From Streptomyces sp. NBC_00286 (GTDB lineage Bacteria; Actinomycetota; Actinomycetes; Streptomycetales; Streptomycetaceae), in assembly GCF_036173125.1 (NCBI RefSeq), contig NZ_CP108054.1, forward strand, positions 2,976,001 through 3,040,000: DNA of 64,000 bases, given 5' to 3'. The notes under the pieces were generated by a model. The model was not told the origin of the DNA. It did no database searches and saw nothing but the letters and a program-made list of their open reading frames with translations. The translations under genes were made by a program, and so were the position numbers. Positions 8,674 to 16,842 of the stretch are shown here, in pieces (the stretch's first letter is position 1; each line of letters begins with the position of its first letter).

Positions 8674-8689
8674 TCGCCAGGCCTGGCGA
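8674..8689. promoter_or_regulatory. 16-bp perfect palindrome upstream of peptide importer
   Basis: TCGCCAGGCCTGGCGA is fully symmetric and sits 35 bases further upstream than the first palindrome, in the likely promoter region. It differs in sequence from that palindrome, so a second site or regulator would be needed. Confidence 0.45.
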
Positions 8690-8704
8690 AGAAAGTATGC
8701 ACAA

Positions 8705-9060
8705 CCGTGATGCAGTACTGGAGATTCCGTTATCCGAACACCGGGTAACGCCCCCCGAACGTGGGACAGTTAAGACATAGTTACTAAATCATTGAATTTC
8801 TCTACCATCCGCCGCCATCTACGCGCGAAGAAGTATGGACGTTACGCGGAGACCACAGCGGGACGTCGACCGCCCGTCACACTTTCAACAGCCGCAGCAG
8901 GCTCGGCAAGTGTGGCGCCAGACGGTCCGGACGATCACGCAGGCGCGACGGCCGGTGCCATTCCACCGGTGCCATTCCAACCGACGCCAAGGAGGCCACC
9001 GTTGCGCGTTCCATCCGACCCCTCACCCACCTCACCTCGCCTCCCACACCAGCCTCCCTC
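8705..9060. other. promoter-side intergenic DNA without a supported gene
   Basis: The first 100 bases are relatively AT-rich (for example ttaagacatagttactaaatcattgaattt near 8769-8798), suggesting promoter DNA. The remainder has frames in several directions, but none shows signal peptide, known motif or clear coding bias. Confidence 0.5.
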
Positions 9061-9643
9061 GGCTTCTACCCTTGTCTGCGGCCCCACGGCTTTGCTGCAC
9101 ACGTCCCTGCCTCCGCGCAGAACCTGTGCGCCGTACGGCAATTGACCCGAGCAGGACTGCCGGCGCAGGGCATCGAGGCCGACGCTGTCGACTCCGCGCA
9201 ACTCGCCCTCTCCGAACGCGTCGGCAACTCGGTGCGCGCCTACGGCGATTACGTATCGCTTGTGGTGGAGGTCTACGTGACGTTGTACGGCGTCGCTGTG
9301 AACGTCCACGACCCGGACCCGGGCGCCCCCCCCCAGGCGCCGAACGACGCCGTTCGACAGCTCGGAGGCAGAGACCGGAAGCGGACTCGGTCTGAGCGAC
9401 CTCCTCGCACCGGGAGGGCACGTACAGAAGTCGCCATCGGGGAGCAGGTGCACTGCAGGGTGCCCGCCGAATTTGGTCAGGACTGAGCGGCTTGCCCGTG
9501 CCGAGTCGCATGGTGGCGGGATCCGGAAGCGCACCGATCCTGCCGGAGCGGCATCGACACCAGACGACGCCACGAGCGACCAGTGCGCAGACGACTGCCA
9601 TTTCCTACCCGTGCGGTTGTGCGGGCAGTGGCGCTGGTTGTGA
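9055..9643 (+). pseudogene. decayed anti-sigma-type ATP-binding protein gene (HATPase_c_2)
   Basis: One frame reads LCAVRQLTRAGLPAQG, then DSAQLALSERVGNSV and VNVHDPDPGAPP. This is the order of the Streptomyces ATP-binding proteins related to RsbW/SpoIIAB (compare LLVSELVGNAVRH and IEVRDPSRGLP in the intact copy at 26957). At 9326-9334 a run of nine C follows the DPDP box; dropping one C opens a frame that supplies the later Gly-rich box (GSGLGLSDLL) and runs to a stop at 9641. No convincing start is seen. The N-box has Glu but lacks the usual T/N-A-VRH wording, and codon use looks worn. A frameshifted relic is the best reading; a sequencing slip in the C-run is the alternative. Confidence 0.45.
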
Positions 9644-10536
9644 TGGCACCCCCTCTCGCGGTGTAACCGATCACGACCTCCCGCCCCGACCAAGGTCCGG
9701 TGGCCATGCCCTGACATACAGAGCCTGGCACCCACCGCCGGTTCCGGAGCCAGGCGTTCCAAGTGAGCTGCCGGCAAAGGCAATCAGAATCCGGCCGGCC
9801 CTCCAGTGCGCGGCCCTGTGGCTCGGTAACCGCCGCGTGCCGGAGGGTAGCCGTACCGCCCGCCGGGGCCTGTGCCAGGACCAGAGAGACAGGTTGCACA
9901 GCCCCAACGCCGTCAGCACTCCCCGGCCGGGCAATGGGCAAGAGTCCCTGTCACAGCGCGGACTCGCCCAGGGCAGCGAGAAGGTCCCCCGATAGACAGC
10001 CACGCAACAGCGAGTCGACGCGATCGACGAGCAGGCCGCCGCTCCCTTGGGAACCCTGGACGTCACCATCCCGTCACCGAACCGCCCGCGCACCTGGCCT
10101 GCTACGCCATTCTCGCCCCCGCAGCGCATCCTTCGGGACCTCGGATCCCACGGCGAATATGCGCCCGAAGACGGCAACCAGCAAGCCGAATACACGAGCC
10201 GCCCGCCCCTCCTCCGCTTCGCTCACCGAAAGGCACAGGCACGTCTCCCTCCCCCGGACCCCAGTACGCAACACCATGTGACTGACATCACATAGGCCCC
10301 TGTACGCGTCCGAATCACCCCCACATCCACCTTTCACCCCACGCCGCAGAACGAACAAATCGAAAGATTTACTAGAAAACCGACCAGATTTCACTCATGC
10401 AAATTTGAGGATCCCTTGAGGATGGCAACAAGCTTTCCAAGCAATACGCTTGCTGGGTCCGCAGGGAGTGATTAATTTCTTCTTCGTCAGCGCAACCAAT
10501 TGACCGGAAGCGCCAATCAGTGGAAACGGGGATCAA
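9644..10536. other. gene-poor spacer before secreted protein gene
   Basis: About 890 bases without a supportable gene. Open frames exist on both strands but are rich in Arg, Pro and Ser and have no recognisable domain. The last 190 bases (about 10345-10536) are clearly AT-richer than the rest of the window and probably hold the promoter of the secreted protein gene. Together with the decayed gene before it and the broken gene after it, this marks an eroding accessory stretch. Confidence 0.5.
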
Positions 10537-11103
10537 ATGAATACGGCCATGAAGCGTGCGCTCTACTCAGTGGGAACTAGCGCCGCTCTCGTTGTCGGCA
10601 GCTTCGCCATCATTCCGGCAACCGCAACGCCCGCCGCGGCGGCCTGCCAGCCCTCCACCTATTACAAGGTGGAGAGGTTCGGCTCGCCCACGTACAAGGC
10701 CACGGGCCCGACGAACAGCAAGTACAACAGCAGCTCCTCCAAGTCCACTCTGTCGATTTCGGTAACGAGGAGCACCACTCGCTCGTCGACCTGGGGGGCC
10801 GAGGCCGGCGGCAGCGTGAACTGGGGCATCGGCCAGGTCGAGGCCAAGACCTCCTACGATGTGACGAAGAGCGTCACCAAGGGCGTCACCGTGACCAACA
10901 AGATGGTCGTCGACTCCAAGAAGCGCGGATACACGCGCCCCATGGTCGAGTACCGCAGGTTCAACATCGAAAAGTGGCGAGAGGGTGGCGACTGCAAGCA
11001 GTATTTCGTCGGGACCATGGGCAAGCTGACCGCCATCACTTCCTCGATGCACTGGGCAGAATGTCAGACCAGGAGCACGAACGGCTGCACACCCAAGCCC
11101 TGA
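10537..11103 (+). CDS. secreted beta-rich protein of unknown function, 188 aa
   Basis: A Sec signal peptide (MKRALYSVGTSAALVVGSFA, cleavage near ATPAAA-AC) leads a mature protein of about 150 residues with four Cys: one at the mature N-terminus and three in the last 45 residues, suggesting two disulfides. The centre alternates Ser/Thr with hydrophobic residues (STLSISVTRSTTRSSTWGAE, VTKSVTKGVTVTNKMVV). This pattern suggests amphipathic beta hairpins like those of aerolysin/ETX-MTX2 pore formers, though no family motif confirms it. Two in-frame ATGs are possible starts; the first follows GGGGATCAA. A hairpin terminator and a broken gene of similar layout follow. Confidence 0.8.
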   Translation: MNTAMKRALYSVGTSAALVVGSFAIIPATATPAAAACQPSTYYKVERFGSPTYKATGPTNSKYNSSSSKSTLSISVTRSTTRSSTWGAEAGGSVNWGIGQVEAKTSYDVTKSVTKGVTVTNKMVVDSKKRGYTRPMVEYRRFNIEKWREGGDCKQYFVGTMGKLTAITSSMHWAECQTRSTNGCTPKP

Positions 11104-11145
11104 TGGCGATCTGAGCTCCAGAAAACATAAGAACCGAGGAATTTC

Positions 11146-11179
11146 GATTGGGTGACGGAAAAATCTCTGTCACCCAATC
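11146..11179 (+). terminator. terminator after secreted protein gene
   Basis: GATTGGGTGAC pairs perfectly with GTCACCCAATC across a 12-base A-rich loop, starting 43 bases after the stop. Confidence 0.65.
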
Positions 11180-11234
11180 GGGACCCGGGAAATCAAAAAC
11201 AGAATGATAACGGGGAACGATGCGGGAGCGAACA

Positions 11235-11793
11235 GTGAGAGCAATCCTGCTGGCGGGCGCCCTGGCGCTTCCTGTCGTTGGAGCCACCTCGGCCACAGCA
11301 GCACCGAAGCAGTGAAGGTGTGCACTCCGGGCAAGACCTCGATCACCTGGCGCGACGCGACCAAGGCACTTGTGCTGAAACATGGTTCGGTACGCCGGCG
11401 CACGGGGAGACCGCCACGGTGACGGTCAAGTCGGCCCGCATCGCCACGGTCAAGGCTTCCGTCAGCGGATCAGTCAAGCCTGCCAAGGCACTCGCGAGCC
11501 TCAAGGCGAAGACGCGCCTCAATCTGGTCGCTGCCGGCAAGGTCACGCCGGCCTCGGCTACCGTCACTGCTCGCGTCAAGGCCGGTCCCACCGTGTTCTT
11601 CGCGGGAACCACGAAGGCCTCAGGCTCGTACACCCCGAAGACCTGCAACGCGCAGGGCACGGGCTACGGCTCACCCATGACCGGGAAGGCCGTCAGCTGG
11701 ACCAGTCTTGCGAAGGGGGCGGTGAACTGCACGGACCGGGTCAGCGTGAACTCCCTCGCGGCCAAGGCCCGGGCGAAGTATTGCCGCGGTTGA
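11235..11793 (+). pseudogene. second secreted beta-rich protein gene, broken by two frameshifts
   Basis: A GTG at 11235 with GGGAG upstream opens a good signal peptide (MRAILLAGALALPVVGATSA-TAA) that stops at 11313. The next frame continues with AVKVCTPGKTSITWRDATKA to about 11380. The third frame then reads GETATVTVKSARIATVKASV and on to KYCRG with a stop at 11793. All three pieces join into one plausible protein of about 180 residues with four Cys in the same arrangement as the intact neighbour. Two single-base indels, near 11304-11313 and 11380-11405, would restore it. Either a recent pseudogene or sequencing error; the neighbour suggests a duplicated and diverged pair. Confidence 0.6.
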
Positions 11794-11838
11794 TACGCCC
11801 ACCGGGACGGTGTGCACGCACCCGAACTCACGGCGACT

Positions 11839-11876
11839 GAGCAGCCGGTCCAGTCCGAAGACTGGACCGGCTGCTC
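11839..11876. terminator. strong bidirectional terminator
   Basis: GAGCAGCCGGTCCAGT pairs perfectly with ACTGGACCGGCTGCTC across CCGAAG (16-bp stem), between the broken secreted gene (+) and the SseB-like gene (-). Confidence 0.8.
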
Positions 11877-11921
11877 TGCATGCACCCACGGTTCCGCCGG
11901 TGCGAGCCGGACCCTGCCAGG

Positions 11922-12710
11922 TCAGTAAGAATCCGGGTAGCCGTAGCCGCCCGCCACCGGTGCCTGCGCGGGGGCCGCGTGGGCCTCGCGGTCGTAGAAC
12001 GGGCGCGTCATGGCCCGCATCCACATGGCCACCGGGTCGTACTCGTCGGACATCGCGACGGTCGACACCGGCAGCCCCTCCGGTACGGCGCTGATCGACT
12101 GCTGCATCATCGCCCGCACCGAGTCCACGGCGGGCGGGCTCGTGTCGTACACGTCGAGGCCGATGGCCAGATACGGCGCCCCGAGCGCGGGCTGCACCCA
12201 GGCGCGGCGCAGCGAGCGGACGGCGGCGGTGCGATGCGCGTTCTGCGCGAGGAGGGCGTAGAACTGCGGGAGTTCGATGCTCGGCTCGGCCATCCGGAGC
12301 GGGCCCGCAGGCTGCCGCTCCAGGCCGGTGGCGAGACGGCGCAGGTCGAGCCAGGGGACGCCGACGCCTCCGCCGGGAGCGTGCGGATTCAGCCACAGGC
12401 CGTAGTGGTCGGGGTAGAGGGTGCGGGCCACATCGAGGCCGTCGACGACTTCGTACGAACGGTTCCAGCCGCTGGCCGAGAGCTCCTGGGCGGAGGTGAC
12501 GCAGGGCGCGTAGCTGAAGCCCTCCACCTCCATGTTCCCGTACTGGGCGTCCGGTGAGCCGGCCTGGCCGTGCCAGAGCAGCATCCAGATCTGGCCACCG
12601 CCGGGGGTCGCGAGCGCCCGCAGGAGCGCCTCGTAGGCGTCGTAACGCCCGGGCGTCACCTGGCGCAGCATGTGCTCGACCTGCCCGGCCGCGATGCCGC
12701 TGGCGCTCAC
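11922..12710 (-). CDS. SseB-like protein (enhanced serine sensitivity family), 262 aa
   Basis: The protein resembles the actinobacterial SseB family. After a helical N-terminus (VEHMLRQVTPGRYDAYEALL) comes a two-lobed body, a middle segment with PSIELPQFYALLAQNAHRTA, and the C-terminal SseB_C-type region ending DPVAMWMRAMTRPFYD. A closely related C-terminus (DPVTTWLRERVRPFY) ends the next gene upstream, so the two are paralogues. The start is GTG at 12710 with GAAGGGG upstream. E. coli SseB was named for serine sensitivity when over-expressed; its mechanism is unknown. The neighbourhood of gcvT, glyA and sdaA fits a serine/glycine link but does not prove it. Confidence 0.75.
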   Translation of the reverse strand: MSASGIAAGQVEHMLRQVTPGRYDAYEALLRALATPGGGQIWMLLWHGQAGSPDAQYGNMEVEGFSYAPCVTSAQELSASGWNRSYEVVDGLDVARTLYPDHYGLWLNPHAPGGGVGVPWLDLRRLATGLERQPAGPLRMAEPSIELPQFYALLAQNAHRTAAVRSLRRAWVQPALGAPYLAIGLDVYDTSPPAVDSVRAMMQQSISAVPEGLPVSTVAMSDEYDPVAMWMRAMTRPFYDREAHAAPAQAPVAGGYGYPDSY

Positions 12711-12831
12711 CTGTACCGCCCCTTCGAGAAGTTGACTCGGATATGAAACCAGCTTATGCGCTGCGCTGGCTGAACCGTTGTGAGCTGGCCTCCGCTGTAC
12801 GGGCCGATTTGAGCTCGGGGCTCCTTGTTGA

Positions 12832-12893
12832 TTGCGGGCTGCGGGTCCGTTGTGGCTTGTCGCGCAGTTCCCCGCGCCCCTACGGGGGCCCCT
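12832..12893. repeat. dispersed Streptomyces intergenic repeat, copy 1
   Basis: Contains GTTGTGGCTTGTCGCGCAG followed by TTCCCCGCGCCCCTACGGGG. The same GGCTGGTCGCGCAGTTCCCC core recurs at 33895-33925 and 34021-34050 and inverted near 34287-34320. It lies between the two SseB-like genes. Confidence 0.65.
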
Positions 12894-13668
12894 ACAGCGG
12901 GGCTGTGTAGAAGGGGCGGACCCTTTCTCGTAGCCAGGTGGTTACTGGGTCTACTGCTGCTTCCAGGAAGACCAGGTTTACTGGCCAGGGCGATGGGGCC
13001 CGGCTTAGGGCTCTGTCCAAGGCGTCCAGGGGGCGGGCTCGGGCTTCCGGGTCCCAGGAGGTCAGTTCTACGCCTATGAACAGGACCGGGTCCGCTGTTT
13101 CGATGGCTGCCAGGCAGCGGCGGGCCGTTCTTACGGTGCCGGTGGCTTCGAACTCGGTCGCTGCGGCGTTGAGGAAGTCCACCGGGTCGTGCTGCCAGTC
13201 GGGCTCGTACAGGCGGACTCGGCCGCCGCCTGAGAGACCGTCCAGTTCGGTGCGGCCGGCTCGGCACAGTTCGGCTACGGCGGGCGGAGGGAGCGGGACG
13301 CCGACCGTGCCCTCCGGGTTCACGGCGATGCCCACCTGCGGTGGCAGGCCGCGCGCGAACTCGACTGCGGGCGCGATCGTGTATGGCATGTAGTCGCCGG
13401 CGATCTGCCGGAACTGCTGCTCCGAGCTGAAGACCGGGACGTACGCCTGTCCGTCGAGCTCCATCGCGGGCAGGTCCAGCGGACCGCTGTGCGGGCCCCC
13501 GCCGTTCGGCAGTGGCACCCAGAGGAAGCTCCGGCCGAGGACCTCCACGATCCGGGCCCCGGCCGACGGCCCCGCCGGGGCGCCCAGGGACGCGGCGAGC
13601 ACCTCCTCCAACTCGTTGCCGGGCCAACCGACATGGGGATGAGGGTGCGCCTGTGCCGGGAAGTCCAT
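12892..13668 (-). CDS. SseB family protein, 258 aa
   Basis: This copy shows the fuller SseB pattern: an N-terminal lobe with GNELEEVLAASLG, RSFLWVPLPNGG and AYVPVFSSEQQF, and a C-terminal lobe with VRLYEPDWQHDPVDFLNAAA and ETADPVLFIGVEL, ending DPVTTWLRERVRPFY. It is a paralogue of the next gene, separated from it by a 182-base repeat-containing spacer. AGAGG lies three bases before the ATG at 13668. Function is unknown; cytoplasmic location is inferred from the absence of a signal or membrane segment. Confidence 0.78.
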   Translation of the reverse strand: MDFPAQAHPHPHVGWPGNELEEVLAASLGAPAGPSAGARIVEVLGRSFLWVPLPNGGGPHSGPLDLPAMELDGQAYVPVFSSEQQFRQIAGDYMPYTIAPAVEFARGLPPQVGIAVNPEGTVGVPLPPPAVAELCRAGRTELDGLSGGGRVRLYEPDWQHDPVDFLNAAATEFEATGTVRTARRCLAAIETADPVLFIGVELTSWDPEARARPLDALDRALSRAPSPWPVNLVFLEAAVDPVTTWLRERVRPFYTAPL

Positions 13669-13789
13669 CTGCCTCTACCACCTGCTCGAAAACCACTGCT
13701 GCACAGCAACCGCTGCGCCGGAAAACCCTAGCGCCCGCCTACGCGGACTTGCCGACGTCCGGTGCGGCCCCGCGCCCCTTCTGGTGCGG

Positions 13790-13925
13790 CCCCGCGCCCC
13801 TCAAGGAGGCCGCAGTCCCTCCTTGAGGGGCGCGGGGCTGTGACATTTGCGGCTCCGCCGCGATGGGGGTCCCCCCGCTCGAGCGAAGCCGAGAGTGGGG
13901 GAGCGATCAGCCACAACGCACCCGC
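13790..13925. repeat. intergenic repeat with 20-bp hairpin
   Basis: CCCCGCGCCCCTCAAGGAGG (13790-13809) pairs perfectly with its complement at 13818-13837 across eight bases. The following stretch (GGGGCTGTGACATTTGCGGC, TCCGCCGCGATGGGGGT, GAGAGTGGGGGAGCGATCAG) recurs almost unchanged at 46045-46145 and inverted near 52530-52585. The hairpin may serve as terminator for the P-loop ATPase gene. Confidence 0.7.
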
Positions 13926-13939
13926 AGCCTGGACCCGCC

Positions 13940-14650
13940 TCACCCAGCGGAGCGCCCGTCACCGAAGTCGATCCGCCGCAGCACATCCGCCGCCGACCGG
14001 TCGATGAGGACCGCCGAGCCGCAGCCCTCCGGCAGGTCGCCCTTCTCCACGGAGCGCAGCAGTCGGGCGACCGCGGCCCGGTGCCGGGCGAAGGCGTACC
14101 GGGAGACGCCGCGGCCCCGCTCGCGCTGGCCGTCGAGGGCCGTGTCCGGCGGGACGTCGAGCAGCAGCAGATGCAGCGTGCCGCCGCGGCGGCGGGCCTC
14201 GCGGGCAATCCAGTTGCGTACCCAGGCCTGGGTGCCGCAGTCGTGCACGACGACGCCCTCGCCGGAGCGCAGGGCACGGCGCAGGCCCGCGTAGTGCGCG
14301 GCCCGTACGAGGGGGCGGTAGACCGCGTACGGCAGAAAGCGGGACAGGCGGTGGTCCCAGCGGTCGCGGGTGTCCTGCGAGTCGATGCGCACGCCCGTCA
14401 CGGCGCGGCGCATCAGAGTCGACTTGCCGCTGCCCGGCAGGCCCGTGACGACGACGAGATCAGCCGCGCCGAAGCGCAGGCCGTGCGGACTGTGTCCCGC
14501 ACGCTCCCGTAGATCACGGACGACGGGCGCCGGGAACGGGCCGCACGCCTCCCTGGCCGGGGCAGCCGGGACAGCGGGCTGCTTGGGCAGTGCGACGGCG
14601 GCACCGGTCGCGTACGCAGTGGTCCTGTTCACGCTGTTCGTCCTCCCCAT
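13940..14650 (-). CDS. AAA-type P-loop ATPase/kinase-like protein, 236 aa
   Basis: Walker A is clear (VVVTGLPGSGKSTLMRRAV, about residues 66-84), followed by DSQDTRDRWDHRL, a hydrophobic strand VVVHDCGTQAWVRNWIA resembling Walker B, and LLLLDVPPDTALDGQRERG as a lid-like segment. This layout matches small predicted kinases of the zeta-toxin/uridine-kinase-like fold that phosphorylate small molecules; the substrate is unknown. It diverges from the gcvT riboswitch, so the promoters are back to back. No partner antitoxin is adjacent, which argues against a toxin role. Confidence 0.75.
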   Translation of the reverse strand: MGRTNSVNRTTAYATGAAVALPKQPAVPAAPAREACGPFPAPVVRDLRERAGHSPHGLRFGAADLVVVTGLPGSGKSTLMRRAVTGVRIDSQDTRDRWDHRLSRFLPYAVYRPLVRAAHYAGLRRALRSGEGVVVHDCGTQAWVRNWIAREARRRGGTLHLLLLDVPPDTALDGQRERGRGVSRYAFARHRAAVARLLRSVEKGDLPEGCGSAVLIDRSAADVLRRIDFGDGRSAG

Positions 14651-14847
14651 CGGGTCGGGAGACCCATCCCCGTCGAGTGTAAAGAGAAGGTAATGCGCGC
14701 AGCCTTCCGTTTTCGTTCTTGCCCTGCCACAGCCCCGTCACAGATCACTGTGAACGCCTGTGGGCCCGCTGTGAATGACCCCCCTGCCGTGCCGCACCGA
14801 TGCGTGCGATGATGTGCGCGCCAACTGCATACCGGCCGTTTGAATCC

Positions 14848-15076
14848 GCGCGGGAGAGTTCCGGGTACGTGTACACGAAGGTGTACGGGTGTCCGGGCGC
14901 CGAAGGAGCAAGTCCCTCCCTTGAATCTCTCAGGCCCCGTTACCGCGCGGGCGAGGCACATCTGAAAAGCGGGTCGTCTCCTGGTAGTCAGGGCGGCGGC
15001 TCCACCCACGGTGCAAGCCACTGACCGTACAGGTCATGGCGAACCTCTCAGGTTCCGATGACAGATGGGGAGGAAC
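14848..15076 (+). ncRNA. glycine riboswitch (gcvT motif), probably tandem
   Basis: The classic aptamer signs are present: CGGGAGAG at the 5' side, GCGCCGAAGGAGCAA at 14897-14911 and CTCTCAGG at 14927-14934. A second CTCTCAGG (15045-15052) and GATGACAGATGGGGAGG after it, with GGTGCAAGCC in between, indicate a second aptamer or its remnant. It ends about 33 bases before the gcvT start. Glycine binding should switch on the downstream gcvT-gcvH(-glyA) genes, as known for Streptomyces gcvT leaders. Confidence 0.9.
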
Positions 15077-15108
15077 GACCTCGCCGTCATGCCTTGGGAG
15101 CCCGTCCG

Positions 15109-16287
15109 ATGAGCAGCACCACTCCACGCCACACAGCCCACCCGTCACCCACCACCGCCCTATCGGAAGGCGCTTCGCGCCACAGCCCAATTCAAGCCCT
15201 GCATCGCTCGCTCGGCGCCACGATGACCGACTTCGCCGGCTGGGACATGCCGCTGCGGTACGGCTCCGAGCGCGACGAGCACCTGGCCGTCCGTACGAAA
15301 GCGGGTCTCTTCGACCTCTCCCACATGGGCGAGATCACCGTCACCGGACCGGAGGCCGCCGCGCTGCTCGACTACGCGCTGGTCGGGAACCTCGGGAGCG
15401 TCAAGGTCGGCCGCGCCCGCTACACCATGATCTGCCGTGAGGACGGCGGCATCCTCGACGACCTGATCGTGTACCGGCTCGGGGAGACCGAGTACATGGT
15501 GGTGGCGAACGCCTCCAACTCCGAGGTGGTCCTTGACGCCCTGGCCGAGCGCGCCGCCGCTCGTGGGGGTTTCGACGCCGTCGTACGCGACGACCGTGAC
15601 GCGTATGCCCTGCTCGCGATCCAGGGCCCCGAGTCCCCCGGCATCCTCAAGTCGCTCACCGACGCCGACCTGGACGGCCTGAAGTACTACGCGGGTCTGC
15701 CCGGCACGGTCGCCGGTGTCCCGGCGCTGATCGCGCGGACCGGCTACACCGGTGAGGACGGCTTCGAGTTGTTCGTCGCCCCGGCCGACGCGGAGAAGCT
15801 GTGGCAGGCGCTGACCGAGGCGGGTTCCTCGGCGGGCCTCATCCCCTGCGGCCTGTCCTGTCGGGACACGCTGCGTCTGGAGGCGGGCATGCCGCTGTAC
15901 GGGCATGAGCTGTCGACCTCGCTCACCCCCTTCGACGCGGGGCTCGGGCGGGTCGTGAAGTTCGAGAAGGAGGGCGACTTCGTGGGGCGCGAGGCGCTCG
16001 CCGAGGCCGCCGAGCGCGCTCAGGAGAACCCGCCGCGCGTCCTGGTCGGCCTGGTCGCCGAGGGCCGCCGTGTCCCGCGCGCCGGGTACGCGGTCGTCGC
16101 CGACGGCAAGGTCGTCGGCGAGGTCACCTCCGGCGCGCCGTCGCCGACCCTCGGCAAGCCGATCGCGATGGCGTACGTCGACGCCGCGCACTCCGCGCCC
16201 GGCACGCCGGGTGTCGGCGTGGACATCCGGGGCAGTCACGAGCCGTACGAGGTCGTGGCGTTGCCGTTCTACAAGCGTCAGAAGTAG
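15109..16287 (+). CDS. gcvT: aminomethyltransferase, glycine cleavage T protein, 392 aa
   Basis: T protein moves the methylene group from the aminomethyl-lipoyl H protein to tetrahydrofolate, releasing ammonia. The folate-binding fold is clear: [28 protein letters not shown], a central [31 protein letters not shown], and the C-terminal barrel ending [16 protein letters not shown]. The start is the ATG at 15109 (MSSTTPRH), GGGAG nine bases upstream, giving about 25 extra N-terminal residues compared with most T proteins. It is controlled by the glycine riboswitch just upstream. The P protein gene is not in this window. Confidence 0.96.
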   Translation: MSSTTPRHTAHPSPTTALSEGASRHSPIQALHRSLGATMTDFAGWDMPLRYGSERDEHLAVRTKAGLFDLSHMGEITVTGPEAAALLDYALVGNLGSVKVGRARYTMICREDGGILDDLIVYRLGETEYMVVANASNSEVVLDALAERAAARGGFDAVVRDDRDAYALLAIQGPESPGILKSLTDADLDGLKYYAGLPGTVAGVPALIARTGYTGEDGFELFVAPADAEKLWQALTEAGSSAGLIPCGLSCRDTLRLEAGMPLYGHELSTSLTPFDAGLGRVVKFEKEGDFVGREALAEAAERAQENPPRVLVGLVAEGRRVPRAGYAVVADGKVVGEVTSGAPSPTLGKPIAMAYVDAAHSAPGTPGVGVDIRGSHEPYEVVALPFYKRQK

Positions 16288-16438
16288 TCCCGCCGGCGGT
16301 TCGGCGGCGCGGCGACGTGGCGTACGTTCCCGTGTGCCGTCTCGTATCCGCGTGTCGTGTGTCGTGTCGTATCCGCGGTCTCGTCACGCACGACAACCCG
16401 TTCATCACCCTTCCCCCGCGTACAGGAGAATTCAGGCC

Positions 16439-16828
16439 ATGAGCATTCCCCAGCAGCTGCGCTACAGCAAGGAGCACGAGTGGCTGTCGGTCGCCGAGGA
16501 CGGCGTCTCGACGGTCGGCATCACCGAGTACGCGGCGAACGCGCTCGGCGACGTCGTGTACGTCCAGCTCCCCGAGGTCGGCGACACGGTGACCGCGGGC
16601 GAGACCTGCGGTGAGCTGGAGTCGACGAAGTCGGTCAGCGATCTGTACTCGCCCGTCACCGGTGAGGTCACCGAGATCAACCAGGACGTCGTGGACGACC
16701 CGGCGCTGGTGAACACGGCCCCGTTCGAGGGCGGTTGGCTGTTCAAGGTGCGTATCGCCGAGGAGCCGAAGGACCTGCTCTCCGCGGCCGAGTACACCGA
16801 ATTCTCCGGCTCCGACTCCGCCTCCTGA
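16439..16828 (+). CDS. gcvH: glycine cleavage H protein, 129 aa
   Basis: The lipoyl carrier of the glycine cleavage system shuttles the aminomethyl group between P and T proteins and the electrons to L protein. The biotinyl/lipoyl fold is intact ([34 protein letters not shown]), and the lipoylation site is Lys64 in [19 protein letters not shown]. The length is normal. A good ribosome site (ACAGGAGAA) precedes the ATG. It lies 151 bases after gcvT and 14 bases before glyA, so all three are likely one transcript. Confidence 0.97.
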   Translation: MSIPQQLRYSKEHEWLSVAEDGVSTVGITEYAANALGDVVYVQLPEVGDTVTAGETCGELESTKSVSDLYSPVTGEVTEINQDVVDDPALVNTAPFEGGWLFKVRIAEEPKDLLSAAEYTEFSGSDSAS

Positions 16829-16842
16829 AGGACTCCTGACTG

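Noticed and set aside
8935..9783. 282-codon minus-strand frame in the gene-poor region
   Set aside because: Low-complexity Arg/Ser/Pro composition, and it opposes the better-supported ATPase relic.
9671..10195. 174-codon minus-strand frame before the secreted gene
   Set aside because: No start with ribosome site, no domain, no coding-like composition.
13940..14650. zeta-type toxin
   Set aside because: Walker A and fold are compatible, but there is no antitoxin partner and the gene is divergent from a housekeeping operon.
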